In this document: one piece after another, positions 17,576 to 26,149 of the stretch
Layout of the letters: each line of letters begins with the position of its first letter
Position numbering within the stretch: position 1 is the stretch's first letter
NCBI RefSeq assembly: GCF_030719035.1
Contig: NZ_CP132203.1
Location: 3,793,501-3,857,500 of the forward strand
Direction of reading: 5' to 3'
DNA from: Hahella sp. HNIBRBA332
GTDB lineage: Bacteria > Pseudomonadota > Gammaproteobacteria > Pseudomonadales > Oleiphilaceae
DNA length: 64,000 nt
Notes under the pieces: model-generated
The model's input: the letters and a program-made list of their open reading frames with translations, nothing else
Databases searched by the model: none
What the model was told of the DNA's origin: nothing
Program-made: the position numbers and the translations under genes

Positions 17576-19966
17576 CTAGGATTTCTTAGGGGTTTCCTTG
17601 CGCAAGGTGCCGATAACGGACTCCAGCGCGCGGTCAAACAGCAGGCCGTCATCCAGCAGCGACATACCTCCGCTCTTCAGAGCGATCGCCAGCCCCATAC
17701 GGCTCTTCTCCGCCACTTTAACACCCATGCGGTTTACGAAGATGTACTTGCCAGTTGTCTGAATAATCGCTACCAGCTTGCAGCGATACTTCTTGTCTTC
17801 GCCTTCGTTGATCTCCACCCAGGTGCCGATGTTCAGGCGATCAACCAGTTTCAGACTGTCTTCATCCGCTTCTACTTCCACCGCCGGCTCTTCGTTGTCT
17901 TCTTCAATCAGGACAATACGGGCTGGCGCTTGCGCCACTGGCTCAGGCTGCCTAACTTCAGCGACTTCCGTAACCGGTTCAGGCGCAGTTTCTGGCATCG
18001 GCTCCTGGGCTTTGCGTAACGCCACCGGCGGCTCTGGCGTTTTCAACACTCGCATGGCGGCCTGGATGTAAGCGTCTTCGTTCTTAACAGCAGGCGCGGA
18101 CGTCACTTCCAGCGTTTCCACCTCCACCATGTCTTCATCATCCAGCGTCATCTCTTTCGCCAGACGTTGCTGTGTGGTTTCCGACAACACCTTCTGCAGC
18201 TGACGCAGGGTCTTATCCAGCTCGAACGGCTTGTATGCAGTTTGTTGCAGACCAGTGCGCAGTTCCTCCATCAACTTATCCACCGCCGCGACTTCCGGCG
18301 CTTCCGCGCTTGTATCTTCAGGATCGCACCCCTGAATCAGTCGCGCCGCCACAGATTGAGCCTGCAGCCAATCGGGATGCTCTCTACCGCTTTTCAGCTG
18401 CAGCAGCACCATATAATTGCTCCAGCCTTCCTTTAATACTTCCATCACCAGAGCAGGAATGTTCTTGCCGGCCAGCATATCGTTCAGAACATCCTGCACC
18501 ACTTTCTTGGCGGCGTCGGATTTGGCGCGCCCGACTTCCGCGTCGCGAGTGCGCTGCTCCAGCAGGTGCCGACGCTTTTTATCGCTCTCGCGGAAACGGA
18601 TGAAATCTTCCAGCACTTCGTCAAAGATGGTGATGTCGTTGTCGAACTCCGTCACCAGACGCTGCACCACTTCCTCCAGCTTGGCGAGGAACGGGTCAGG
18701 TTCGCCTGGCGCTTTTTCAGTCCAGCCAATAGAGGCGGTGGCCATTTCATTCAGCAATCTACGCGCAGAGTGACCGCCCTGATTAAAAAAGGTGCGATCC
18801 AGCAACGCCACTTTCAGAATGGGAATCTGCAAACGCGCAATCACCGCGCGAATCGCCGCCGGCAATTGACGGTCATCCAAAATGAATTCGAACAACATGG
18901 TGACCAGGTTCATCACATCCTGGTCCAAACGACCCACGGATGCGCGGGGCTGTCCTTCCTTGCTGAGGACCGCACGCTCCATCAAACTCATGAAGTTGAT
19001 CAAGCCATTATCAGACAACGCCGCCGCCGGAGCCTTATTGTTTGTCTGCAGACGGGACAGTAAATTTAATAACGCAGTTTGCTGAACAACAGGCAAATTG
19101 GCCGCCGCTCCCGCCGCGCCCGCCAATTGAGCGTCAGAAAATTGACGCATATATTGCAGCGGATCAATTTGTGGATCCCACCCGCCTTCATTGTACTCAC
19201 CCACCGCGCCGGTGTTCTGATCAATCACCGAGCCGCTGGCATGAGGCAAATTAACGCCAGTGCGACGCACGCTGCGGCTGGCGCTCAGATCAGGCATCAC
19301 GCCCTGCTCCGCCAGGAATTTGTTAGCGGCTTCCAGCACGGCTTTATTCTGCGTCAGCACGTGTTTTTCAAATAGTTTGAAGAACACCAGCTTGGCGCGA
19401 ATCCCCATATCCAGTTCGGCGCAGGCGGTAACGAAATTGGTGACCATGCGCTGGGGGCCAAGCGGGTTGTTTTCCTCTTCCACGCTGACGTCAAACAACA
19501 GCGAGTCCAAACGAATGGTCAGGTGCTCAAGGTCACGGCCAATTTCGCTTTTAAAGCGGTTCACCATATTGTCGATGGCGACCTGCTCCTCCAGCTTATC
19601 GTCCTGCACCAGCGTCAGATTTTGAGGATCGAAGTTGGCCTTCAGCATTCCAGGGGTTTGTGCGTCGGGAAACTGAAAGTCGCGATTGTAATACTGCATG
19701 AAAAGCGCAGCGATACGCTCTTTCTTCAGGCGGATTTCACGCATGGCGTCAAAGAACAACGCCTGCTCAGAGTTAGTCGCGGATTTGTCCGCCAAGTCAA
19801 AAAACGAGTCGTCAACTTGCTCAAATAACCTGTCCAGGAGTTTACGGTTGTGCTCGCCACAACGGTCGCGTAATTTGATTAACAGTGCCGGTAACTTCAC
19901 ACCCTTGACAGCCTCTTGCTGACTCCTTGAAACGTCAAGACGGACAACTTTTGAACTCGTTGACAT
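17576..19966 (-). CDS. DUF1631 family protein
   Basis: A cytosolic protein of 796 residues, orthologous by position and length to the DUF1631 gene between ampD and nadC in Pseudomonas. ATG 19966 is chosen over the earlier TTG 19978 because GGGAG sits five to six bases upstream. Residues 1-560 are largely helical; about 640-700 is a Pro/Glu-rich linker; the last 95 residues form a compact beta domain (LNIGTWVEINEGEDKKYRCKL onward) resembling a PilZ-like barrel but lacking an obvious RxxxR arginine motif. Function is not established. The PilZ resemblance is inference. Confidence 0.9.
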   Translation of the reverse strand: MSTSSKVVRLDVSRSQQEAVKGVKLPALLIKLRDRCGEHNRKLLDRLFEQVDDSFFDLADKSATNSEQALFFDAMREIRLKKERIAALFMQYYNRDFQFPDAQTPGMLKANFDPQNLTLVQDDKLEEQVAIDNMVNRFKSEIGRDLEHLTIRLDSLLFDVSVEEENNPLGPQRMVTNFVTACAELDMGIRAKLVFFKLFEKHVLTQNKAVLEAANKFLAEQGVMPDLSASRSVRRTGVNLPHASGSVIDQNTGAVGEYNEGGWDPQIDPLQYMRQFSDAQLAGAAGAAANLPVVQQTALLNLLSRLQTNNKAPAAALSDNGLINFMSLMERAVLSKEGQPRASVGRLDQDVMNLVTMLFEFILDDRQLPAAIRAVIARLQIPILKVALLDRTFFNQGGHSARRLLNEMATASIGWTEKAPGEPDPFLAKLEEVVQRLVTEFDNDITIFDEVLEDFIRFRESDKKRRHLLEQRTRDAEVGRAKSDAAKKVVQDVLNDMLAGKNIPALVMEVLKEGWSNYMVLLQLKSGREHPDWLQAQSVAARLIQGCDPEDTSAEAPEVAAVDKLMEELRTGLQQTAYKPFELDKTLRQLQKVLSETTQQRLAKEMTLDDEDMVEVETLEVTSAPAVKNEDAYIQAAMRVLKTPEPPVALRKAQEPMPETAPEPVTEVAEVRQPEPVAQAPARIVLIEEDNEEPAVEVEADEDSLKLVDRLNIGTWVEINEGEDKKYRCKLVAIIQTTGKYIFVNRMGVKVAEKSRMGLAIALKSGGMSLLDDGLLFDRALESVIGTLRKETPKKS

Positions 19967-20017
19967 ACTTTCTCCCAACTAGCACTTCCTGACAACAGGT
20001 AACCACATGCATTGCTT

Positions 20018-20051
20018 GACAAAATACGTCACAAAGCGACGTAATATTGTC
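20018..20051. promoter_or_regulatory. Palindromic candidate operator upstream of the DUF1631 gene
   Basis: GACAA-x2-TACGTC and GACGTA-x3-TTGTC form nested inverted arms around ACAAAGC, 52 bases before the DUF1631 start. The symmetry suggests a dimeric regulator site, but the regulator is unknown. Confidence 0.4.
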
Positions 20052-20106
20052 CACGGTGCAAGTATATACCGTCACCATACCGTCTTTTGTCACAAATTGT
20101 TGCCGG

Positions 20107-20121
20107 GTGACACTGATCACA
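20107..20121. promoter_or_regulatory. CRP/Vfr-like site
   Basis: GTGA-CACTGA-TCACA matches the CRP half-site pair GTGA-N6-TCAC exactly; only the outermost T of TGTGA is G. It lies in the divergent region, 69 bases before the protease ATG. Confidence 0.45.
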
Positions 20122-20189
20122 CATTAACCGATACCGCTTTGAAACCCTTGAATTAATTGCCTCTTGTGAGACTCCGTTTATAGGTTATT

Positions 20190-20780
20190 ATGACCTGCCT
20201 TGAAGAATTATCCGGTATCCAAATCAAGCCCGCAGTTATGAGTCAAAATAATCCCTCACAGGTCCGCGGAATCGGAAAAGGAATGTTCATCGCCGCATGG
20301 ATCGTCGGCATTCTCCTGCTAACCCAGTTTTTCGACTTTTGGGAAAAGAAGAGGCAGAATCCCAATCAGTCCCCCGTGATAATCCAGTCCGCCAATGGAG
20401 CGCAGGAATTGGTCTTACAATCCAATTATCAGGGCCACTACCTGACTACTGGACTCATCAACGGAGAGCAAGTGGACTTCCTGCTGGATACCGGCGCCAC
20501 TACCGTGGCGGTGCCCGCCGAGTTGGCGGAGCGCTTGAAGTTGCCCAAGCTGAGCCGGGGCTACGTACAGACCGCCAACGGCGCCGTCGAGGCCACTCGC
20601 ACCTATCTGAAAACGCTCACCATCGGCCCCTTCGAGTTGCATAACGTTGAGGCCAGCATTCTCTCTTCCATGACGGAAGAAGACGAAATCCTGCTCGGGA
20701 TGAGCGCTTTGCAACGATTATCGTTCACTCAACGTAACGGCACGCTGATTTTATCGCCGAATTCACACACCACACTTTGA
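20190..20780 (+). CDS. Membrane-anchored retropepsin-like aspartic protease
   Basis: A protein of up to 196 residues with one N-terminal membrane anchor (FIAAWIVGILLLTQFF, about 33-48) and a clan AA (retropepsin-like, TIGR02281 type) domain. The catalytic DTGA motif is in FLLDTGATTVAVP at about 97-109, followed by a flap-like region and the ILLGMSALQRL strand-helix of the fold. One DTGA motif means it must dimerise. The domain should lie in the periplasm. ATG 20190 has a weak AGG six bases upstream; ATG 20238 is an alternative giving a tighter N-terminus. It sits between DUF1631 and nadC, ten bases from nadC, so the two are probably cotranscribed. Confidence 0.88.
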   Translation: MTCLEELSGIQIKPAVMSQNNPSQVRGIGKGMFIAAWIVGILLLTQFFDFWEKKRQNPNQSPVIIQSANGAQELVLQSNYQGHYLTTGLINGEQVDFLLDTGATTVAVPAELAERLKLPKLSRGYVQTANGAVEATRTYLKTLTIGPFELHNVEASILSSMTEEDEILLGMSALQRLSFTQRNGTLILSPNSHTTL

Positions 20781-20790
20781 GCCTTTATAT

Positions 20791-21627
20791 ATGTTGGAAC
20801 AACTCATTCAACCCGCCATTCAACAAGACGTAGAGAAAGCCCTTGCGGAAGACATCGGTTCAGGCGACATCACCGCCATGCTGATTCCTGCGGAACAGCG
20901 CGCCGAAGCAAGAGTCATTACTCGTGAAGACGCTATCATCTGCGGTGTGGAGTGGGTTAACGCTGTTTTCGCCAAAGTCGACCCGGACTGCAAAGTGGAC
21001 TGGAAATTCAAAGACGGCGACCAGGCCCGCGCCAATGACGTATTGTTCACCGTCAGCGGACGCGCACGGTCACTGCTGACGGCGGAGCGCACCGCATTGA
21101 ATTTCCTGCAAACCCTGTCCGGTGTGGCGACCCAGGCGCGCCAATACGCCAATATGGTCAGCCACACCAAAGCCAAAGTGTTGGACACCCGCAAAACACT
21201 GCCGGGCCTGCGGGTCGCGCAAAAATACGCGGTCTCCTGTGGCGGCTGCCGCAATCACCGCATCGGTCTGTGGGACGCGTTCCTGATTAAGGAAAACCAC
21301 ATCATGGCCTGCGGCTCCATCCATAACGCAGTGGAAGAAGCCCACCGCATCGCCCCCGGCAAACCGGTGGAAGTGGAAGTGGAAACCATGGAGCAACTGC
21401 AGGAAGCCCTTAACGCCGGCGCCGATATCGTCATGCTGGACAACTTCAGTATTGATCAAATGGCGCATGCTGTCGCCGTTAATAAGGGGCGCGCCAAACT
21501 TGAGGCGTCCGGTGGCGTCACTTCCGAAACCCTGGCGGCGATCGCTGAAACTGGCGTGGACTTCATCTCCATCGGCGGCGTCACCAAACACTGCCGCGCC
21601 ATTGACCTTTCCATGCGCCTGATCTGA
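20791..21627 (+). CDS. nadC: Nicotinate-nucleotide pyrophosphorylase (carboxylating)
   Basis: A 278-residue quinolinate phosphoribosyltransferase, which makes nicotinate mononucleotide from quinolinate and PRPP in de novo NAD synthesis. Motifs visible: RTALNFLQTLSGVAT, LDTRKTLPGLR, the glycine/cysteine loop SCGGCRNHRIGL, IKENHI, EVEVETMEQ and the phosphate-binding end ISIGGVTKH. Length is standard. It follows the protease gene closely; the neighbourhood ampD-DUF1631-nadC is conserved in Pseudomonas. Confidence 0.98.
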   Translation: MLEQLIQPAIQQDVEKALAEDIGSGDITAMLIPAEQRAEARVITREDAIICGVEWVNAVFAKVDPDCKVDWKFKDGDQARANDVLFTVSGRARSLLTAERTALNFLQTLSGVATQARQYANMVSHTKAKVLDTRKTLPGLRVAQKYAVSCGGCRNHRIGLWDAFLIKENHIMACGSIHNAVEEAHRIAPGKPVEVEVETMEQLQEALNAGADIVMLDNFSIDQMAHAVAVNKGRAKLEASGGVTSETLAAIAETGVDFISIGGVTKHCRAIDLSMRLI

Positions 21628-21648
21628 GGCGACAGCGCCAGCAAGCTC

Positions 21649-21722
21649 CCGACGACACACTGCAAATCCCTTTACGTTCAGTTACATGAGGATACATATC
21701 GTTGCAGTCGTGATGTCGTCGG
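21649..21722. repeat. Long imperfect inverted repeat after nadC
   Basis: CCGACGACA-c-ACTGCAA (21649-21665) is complementary to TTGCAGT-cgtga-TGTCGTCGG (21702-21722), 16 paired bases enclosing 36 nt. It may end the nadC transcript or structure the leader of the downstream GGDEF-EAL gene; a TATAGT at 21740 could be that gene's -10. Confidence 0.5.
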
Positions 21723-21823
21723 AAGCAGTCTGATTACACTATAGTTTCCTTACACGGTCGCAAATTCGCGCTCAAACTGACTCAGGGACACAGGGAACAG
21801 CAGCATCCGGTTCCTAATACAAC

Positions 21824-24562
21824 ATGCCAGATGACAACGGCCTGATAAGCAACGACTCCCCATCATCGTCGGGACGCGGCGAATGGCGAACTTTGCTTAT
21901 TATTGGCGCAGTCGCTGTTGTCAGCGCGCTTTCCGCCGGCTTATTCACTTCCGTTGAATCTCTTCCCTGGATCTGGCCCAGCGCCGCCGTTTGCGCCATT
22001 GCCTATTTCCGTTACGGGCTGCGCGCCCTGCCGGTTATCATTATCGCCACGTTTACCGGCGTGTTGGCGTTATGGCGCCAGGAAACCTCTCATCCGCTGA
22101 TTGCCGCACTCCCCCTTATCGTCGCTATCAGCGCCGCGCTTTGCGCACAGCCAATACTATTGAAGCGCCTGTATCTGCTGTTGCAGACAAACGTCACTCC
22201 ACCCCACTCGGAAACCCGGTTATGGAATCTGCTGGCCAGTCTGTTCCTGAGCGCCTTGGCGGCTGGCCTGCCTATCGCATTACTGGTAGGTGGAGCTATG
22301 CCTGGGGAAGTACTGCTGCAAACGACGCTTTATCTTCTGTACAGCATCGGCATGCCCATTCTGCTGACCGTCCCGATTTATACCCAGTGGCGTCGCAGGA
22401 AAGAGTTCTACGCTCTCGCCATCGCCCGGATCTGGGAGGTGCTGACATGGATCGCTTTACTCCTCATGGCGGGAGGTCTGCTGATTAAAAACGGCGGCAT
22501 GGCTTTATTCTTACTCCTGCCACTATTCGCCTGGTCGAGCTTGCGCTTTGGCCGTTTCGGCGGGGTGCTCGCGATCTCTCTGTCCGGACTGGCCGCGCTG
22601 CTGGCTTATGGTTACGGCGATACCGGATATGGCTCTCTCGCCCGCTTTAATCTGTTTCACAGCGAAGTGGCGGTGATGACCATATTCAGCCTCTACCTGT
22701 CTGCGCTCGCCGATGATCGCTCGCGAGTGGAAGACGCTATTGAGCAACTGGTGCAGCGACGCACCCGCGAGCTTGAGGCCATCAATCAGGAGTTGCAGGA
22801 CGAAGTACATATTCGCAAGCAGGCGGAGCGCTCATTCCGCACATCAACCCGTCGCTACCGCGCCATTATTGAAACAGCGGGAAGCCCCATCATTGTCATG
22901 GACAAGAACTTCCGCATCGTTCAGTGGAATGGCGCCGCCAGTCGACTATTCGGGTACCACCGGGAAGATATCTACGGCAAGAATTACATCACCTGCTTCG
23001 TGCCGAAGGCGTTTCAGGATGAAACCGCCTGGAAAATCACCAAGGTGCTGGAAACCGGCGTCCCGGTGGAAAATCTGGAAAGCGAAATGACTGCGGCGGA
23101 TGGCGGCTCCCACGTCATGCTGTGGAACATCAACCGCGTGGTGGATGTGGACGAGGAGCTGACCCAGGCGATCATTATCGGCCAGGACATCTCCACCATC
23201 CGCGAAACCCAGAACCAACTGCACTTTCTCGCCCACTACGATGTACTGACGGGCGCCGCCAATCGTCGCCTGTTCGAGGATCGCTGCCGCCAGGCTTTGA
23301 AGCAGGCCTCCCGCCGGCAACATGACGTCGGCTTGATCAGCTTGGATATAGACCACTTCAAACGCATCAACGACACCCTGGGTCACGACGCCGGCGATAC
23401 GCTGCTGCAGGAGATCTGCCGTCGTCTGGCGTCCTGTGTGCGGGAGGAAGACACTATCGCCCGTCTTGGCGGCGATGAGTTCGCCATCCTTCTGAACCGG
23501 GTCAACGGAGCCGAAGACTGTGAATTGGTGGGCCGCAACCTGCTGGAAGCCATTACCAAACCCGTCGAGCTGCCTGGACAGCAACTGGTGATCACCACCA
23601 GTATCGGCGTCACCGTGTCGCCCAGGGACGGCGTGGAATATTCTGTGCTGCTAAAAAACGCTGACATGGCCATGTACCGCGCCAAGAAAGCCGGTCGCAA
23701 CAACATCCAGATTTATCAGAAGGAAATGAACGACGAGCTCACGCACCAGATCAATACAGAGCAAGAGCTGCGCGCGGCCATATCCGGACATCAGTTCGAT
23801 ATCTACTATCAGCCCCAGATCGACCTGGAAAACCAGCATATTGTCGGACTGGAGGCCCTGCTGCGTTGGCGTCACCCCAAGCGGGGCGTGCTGGCGCCGC
23901 ATGAATTCATCACAGTGGCCGAACAAACCGGTCTACTGCCCGCCCTGGGCGAGTGGATCTTCTACAACGCCTGCCTGCAATGCAGGGCGATTCAGGCCAT
24001 GAGCCGCTCTCACGTACAAGTGGCGATCAACATTTCCGCACGCCAACTGCATCACCCTCAGATGGTGGAGACGTTGAAGCGAGTCATCGCCGAAATACGC
24101 GTCAATCCCGCATTTCTAAACCTGGAGATCGGCGAGCAGGTGTTGGTGAACAATCCTGCAGAAGCAGCGGATATATTAGGCAGGCTCAAGGAGATCGGCG
24201 TCAATATCACCATCGACAGCTTCGGCTCCGGCCTTTCTTCACTGTCCAACTTGGCCCGGCTACCGGTGGACGCAGTAAAAATCGACCGCGCCCTCACCCG
24301 CAACGTACCGGGAGACGACTATGACGCCGCCATTCTTGAGACTTTGCTCAGTATCGCCAGCCGCATGAATATGCGCGTCATTGTGGAAGGCATAGAGAGA
24401 ACAGAACAAGAAACCTTCTTCCGTAATCACAATGTTCGTTACGTACAGGGACATCTATACTCCCTGCCCATGCCTTCCGATCAATTGCCGGAGTTCTTTA
24501 ACGCCCTGAAGCAAGGCGTGCTTAACCCTGAAGGAGGTCAGATCGGCCTCCCGCTGAACTGA
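21824..24562 (+). CDS. MASE1-PAS-GGDEF-EAL c-di-GMP signalling protein
   Basis: A 912-residue inner-membrane protein. A MASE1-type sensor with about eight hydrophobic segments spans 20-300, then a short coiled coil, PAS (about 345-460), GGDEF (about 470-635) and EAL (about 645-905). The GGDEF motif near residue 549 is intact, with an RxxD inhibitory site exactly five residues upstream, so diguanylate cyclase activity with product inhibition is predicted. In the EAL domain the EALLRW, NISARQ, LEIGE, VKID, VEGIE and Q-GHL elements are kept, but the paired-aspartate motif DDFG reads DSFG near 797, removing one metal ligand. Phosphodiesterase activity is thus doubtful. The substitution is read directly from the DNA. 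Confidence 0.95.
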   Translation: MPDDNGLISNDSPSSSGRGEWRTLLIIGAVAVVSALSAGLFTSVESLPWIWPSAAVCAIAYFRYGLRALPVIIIATFTGVLALWRQETSHPLIAALPLIVAISAALCAQPILLKRLYLLLQTNVTPPHSETRLWNLLASLFLSALAAGLPIALLVGGAMPGEVLLQTTLYLLYSIGMPILLTVPIYTQWRRRKEFYALAIARIWEVLTWIALLLMAGGLLIKNGGMALFLLLPLFAWSSLRFGRFGGVLAISLSGLAALLAYGYGDTGYGSLARFNLFHSEVAVMTIFSLYLSALADDRSRVEDAIEQLVQRRTRELEAINQELQDEVHIRKQAERSFRTSTRRYRAIIETAGSPIIVMDKNFRIVQWNGAASRLFGYHREDIYGKNYITCFVPKAFQDETAWKITKVLETGVPVENLESEMTAADGGSHVMLWNINRVVDVDEELTQAIIIGQDISTIRETQNQLHFLAHYDVLTGAANRRLFEDRCRQALKQASRRQHDVGLISLDIDHFKRINDTLGHDAGDTLLQEICRRLASCVREEDTIARLGGDEFAILLNRVNGAEDCELVGRNLLEAITKPVELPGQQLVITTSIGVTVSPRDGVEYSVLLKNADMAMYRAKKAGRNNIQIYQKEMNDELTHQINTEQELRAAISGHQFDIYYQPQIDLENQHIVGLEALLRWRHPKRGVLAPHEFITVAEQTGLLPALGEWIFYNACLQCRAIQAMSRSHVQVAINISARQLHHPQMVETLKRVIAEIRVNPAFLNLEIGEQVLVNNPAEAADILGRLKEIGVNITIDSFGSGLSSLSNLARLPVDAVKIDRALTRNVPGDDYDAAILETLLSIASRMNMRVIVEGIERTEQETFFRNHNVRYVQGHLYSLPMPSDQLPEFFNALKQGVLNPEGGQIGLPLN

Positions 24563-24587
24563 GACGAGCCTTCAAAGCGAGTCGCTT

Positions 24588-24827
24588 ATGCCCAAACGCT
24601 GGCCACCGTCAACGCCCCCACAAGATTGGTGGAGCGGCGCAAGCAAAGCCCCAAGCCAAACCGACGCCGACGGCGAACCCGCCAACCCTTGCGTGCGTAA
24701 CTGCTGCCTCGATGAACATGATGTCTGCTGCGGATGTAAGCGCACATTGCAGGAAATCCTGGACTGGAGCAGCTATTCCACCGCGCAAAAGTGGGATCTG
24801 CTGAAGCAACTACAGCAACGCAAATAA
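24588..24827 (+). CDS. DUF1289 small cysteine-rich protein
   Basis: A 79-residue protein with the DUF1289 core NPCVRNCCLDEHDVCCGCKR, six cysteines in 20 residues, followed by a short helix EILDWSSYSTAQK. The clustered cysteines suggest metal binding, perhaps an Fe-S or zinc site; no function is established. The N-terminal 30 residues are low-complexity. It starts 26 bases after the c-di-GMP gene and ends 13 bases before thpR, and is probably in the same transcript. Confidence 0.85.
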   Translation: MPKRWPPSTPPQDWWSGASKAPSQTDADGEPANPCVRNCCLDEHDVCCGCKRTLQEILDWSSYSTAQKWDLLKQLQQRK

Positions 24828-24840
24828 CCCTACAACCGCC

Positions 24841-25452
24841 ATGAGATGCTTTTTTACCCTGGTTCCACCCCTTAGCGTCAAAGAGCGTCTGCTCTTGGAC
24901 ATGGAGCGCCTGCAAACACTGCATCCAGAGCTATCGCGCCACTATCGCTGGCAAACAAGGGAGCAGCTGCATATCACCCTGCATTTTTTTGCTGACCTTC
25001 ACCCTGAGGTAGCGCAGCGTCTGGTGGAGGACGTCCGCGAGTGTTTACAGGGCTTCCCGCCTTTTTCTATTGTGTTCGAGACCATTACCCCCTTTCCCAG
25101 CGTCCAGCGCGCGGGATACCTGACTGCGCAGATTAGAGCCAATGATCGTTTGCTAGCGCTGCATGAACATATCAAATCCCGCATAGCACATGTTGGGGAG
25201 CCCGTCGACGAACGTGTTTTTCGCCCTCACCTTACCTTGGCCAGAGGACGTTCCCGACGTCAGCGTCTGGATTTGCGAGCCAACCTGATCGCTCCACTCC
25301 AATTTTACGTAGAGGCTGTTGAACTTTATCAGAGCACACAGGGAACAAACGGCTCCATCTATCACAGCCTGGCGACCATGGACTTGTGTACCCGCTCTGA
25401 CGGTTGTGAGTTACAATCGGTTGTGAGTTACAATGGCGGGCTGAAACCTTAA
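24841..25452 (+). CDS. thpR: RNA 2',3'-cyclic phosphodiesterase
   Basis: A 203-residue 2H-phosphoesterase of the ThpR/LigT family, which opens 2',3'-cyclic phosphate ends of RNA. Both catalytic H-x-T motifs are present: HITLHF near residue 44 and HLTLAR near residue 130. The family start MRCFFTLVPP is typical. Near the 3' end, a perfect 17-bp tandem duplication (25401-25434) shifts the reading frame, so the last ten residues differ from what a single copy would encode. The catalytic core is unaffected. Confidence 0.92.
   Translation: MRCFFTLVPPLSVKERLLLDMERLQTLHPELSRHYRWQTREQLHITLHFFADLHPEVAQRLVEDVRECLQGFPPFSIVFETITPFPSVQRAGYLTAQIRANDRLLALHEHIKSRIAHVGEPVDERVFRPHLTLARGRSRRQRLDLRANLIAPLQFYVEAVELYQSTQGTNGSIYHSLATMDLCTRSDGCELQSVVSYNGGLKP
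25401..25434 (+). repeat. 17-bp perfect tandem duplication
   Basis: CGGTTGTGAGTTACAAT occurs twice without a gap (25401-25417 and 25418-25434) inside the last codons of thpR. Because 17 is not a multiple of three, it changes frame. Confidence 0.97.
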
Positions 25453-25495
25453 AAGTGGCTCCGTCCCACACCATTTTTACCCGGAATTAACAGCA

Positions 25496-26047
25496 ATGTT
25501 GTACCTGCTTTCAAAACTCCTTTTCAAATTCAGCGGCTGGACTTATGACGAAAAACCAGAGCTGTGGGAAGATAAGCAAGTGGTGATCGGCTTTCCTCAC
25601 ACCACAAACATGGACGGGGTGCGTATTCTGGCGCTGTTCTGTATTTACCGCCGCAAACTGCACACACTGGTCAAAAAAGATCTGTTTGTGTGGCCATTCT
25701 CCTGGTTCCTATCCAAATTCGGCTGTATCCCTGTAGACAGAGGCTCCAAAACCAATCTTGTCGATCAGATGCGTACGGAGTTCGCCAAACGCGCCACCTT
25801 TACCCTGGCCATCGCACCAGAGGCCACCCGCAACAAAATGCGGGAAGAGCGTAAACCCATACGCACTGGATTCTGGCATATCGCCAAAGCAGCCGGTGCG
25901 CCGATCATCCTGATGATGTCGGACAGCAAACGTAAGCGCGGCCGCATTCTGGGCAAAATCTTCCCCTCGGAATCCCTGCGAGACGACCTGCTAAAGATCA
26001 AGCAGATATATGCGGATCAGGGCGTAGATGTCATGATAGGCGCCTGA
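25496..26047 (+). CDS. 1-acylglycerol-3-phosphate acyltransferase-like protein
   Basis: A 183-residue PlsC-family acyltransferase. The HX4D catalytic motif is HTTNMD near residue 37; the substrate-binding block corresponds to IAPEATRNKM (usual PEGTRS), followed by RTGFWHIAKAAGAPIILM. It is short, with one N-terminal hydrophobic stretch, resembling the small lysophospholipid acyltransferases rather than full-length PlsC. The Gly of PEGTRS is Ala here. The acceptor lipid cannot be told from the sequence. It is a lone gene 43 bases after thpR. Confidence 0.82.
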   Translation: MLYLLSKLLFKFSGWTYDEKPELWEDKQVVIGFPHTTNMDGVRILALFCIYRRKLHTLVKKDLFVWPFSWFLSKFGCIPVDRGSKTNLVDQMRTEFAKRATFTLAIAPEATRNKMREERKPIRTGFWHIAKAAGAPIILMMSDSKRKRGRILGKIFPSESLRDDLLKIKQIYADQGVDVMIGA

Positions 26048-26149
26048 ACCAACTACTGAGCGAGAATGCGCAAGCCCCTTTCCAGGAAAAGCCTTCGTTG
26101 TATGGATAATCGGGTTCGCCAATAACGAAGCCTTTATACCCCTGAGACG

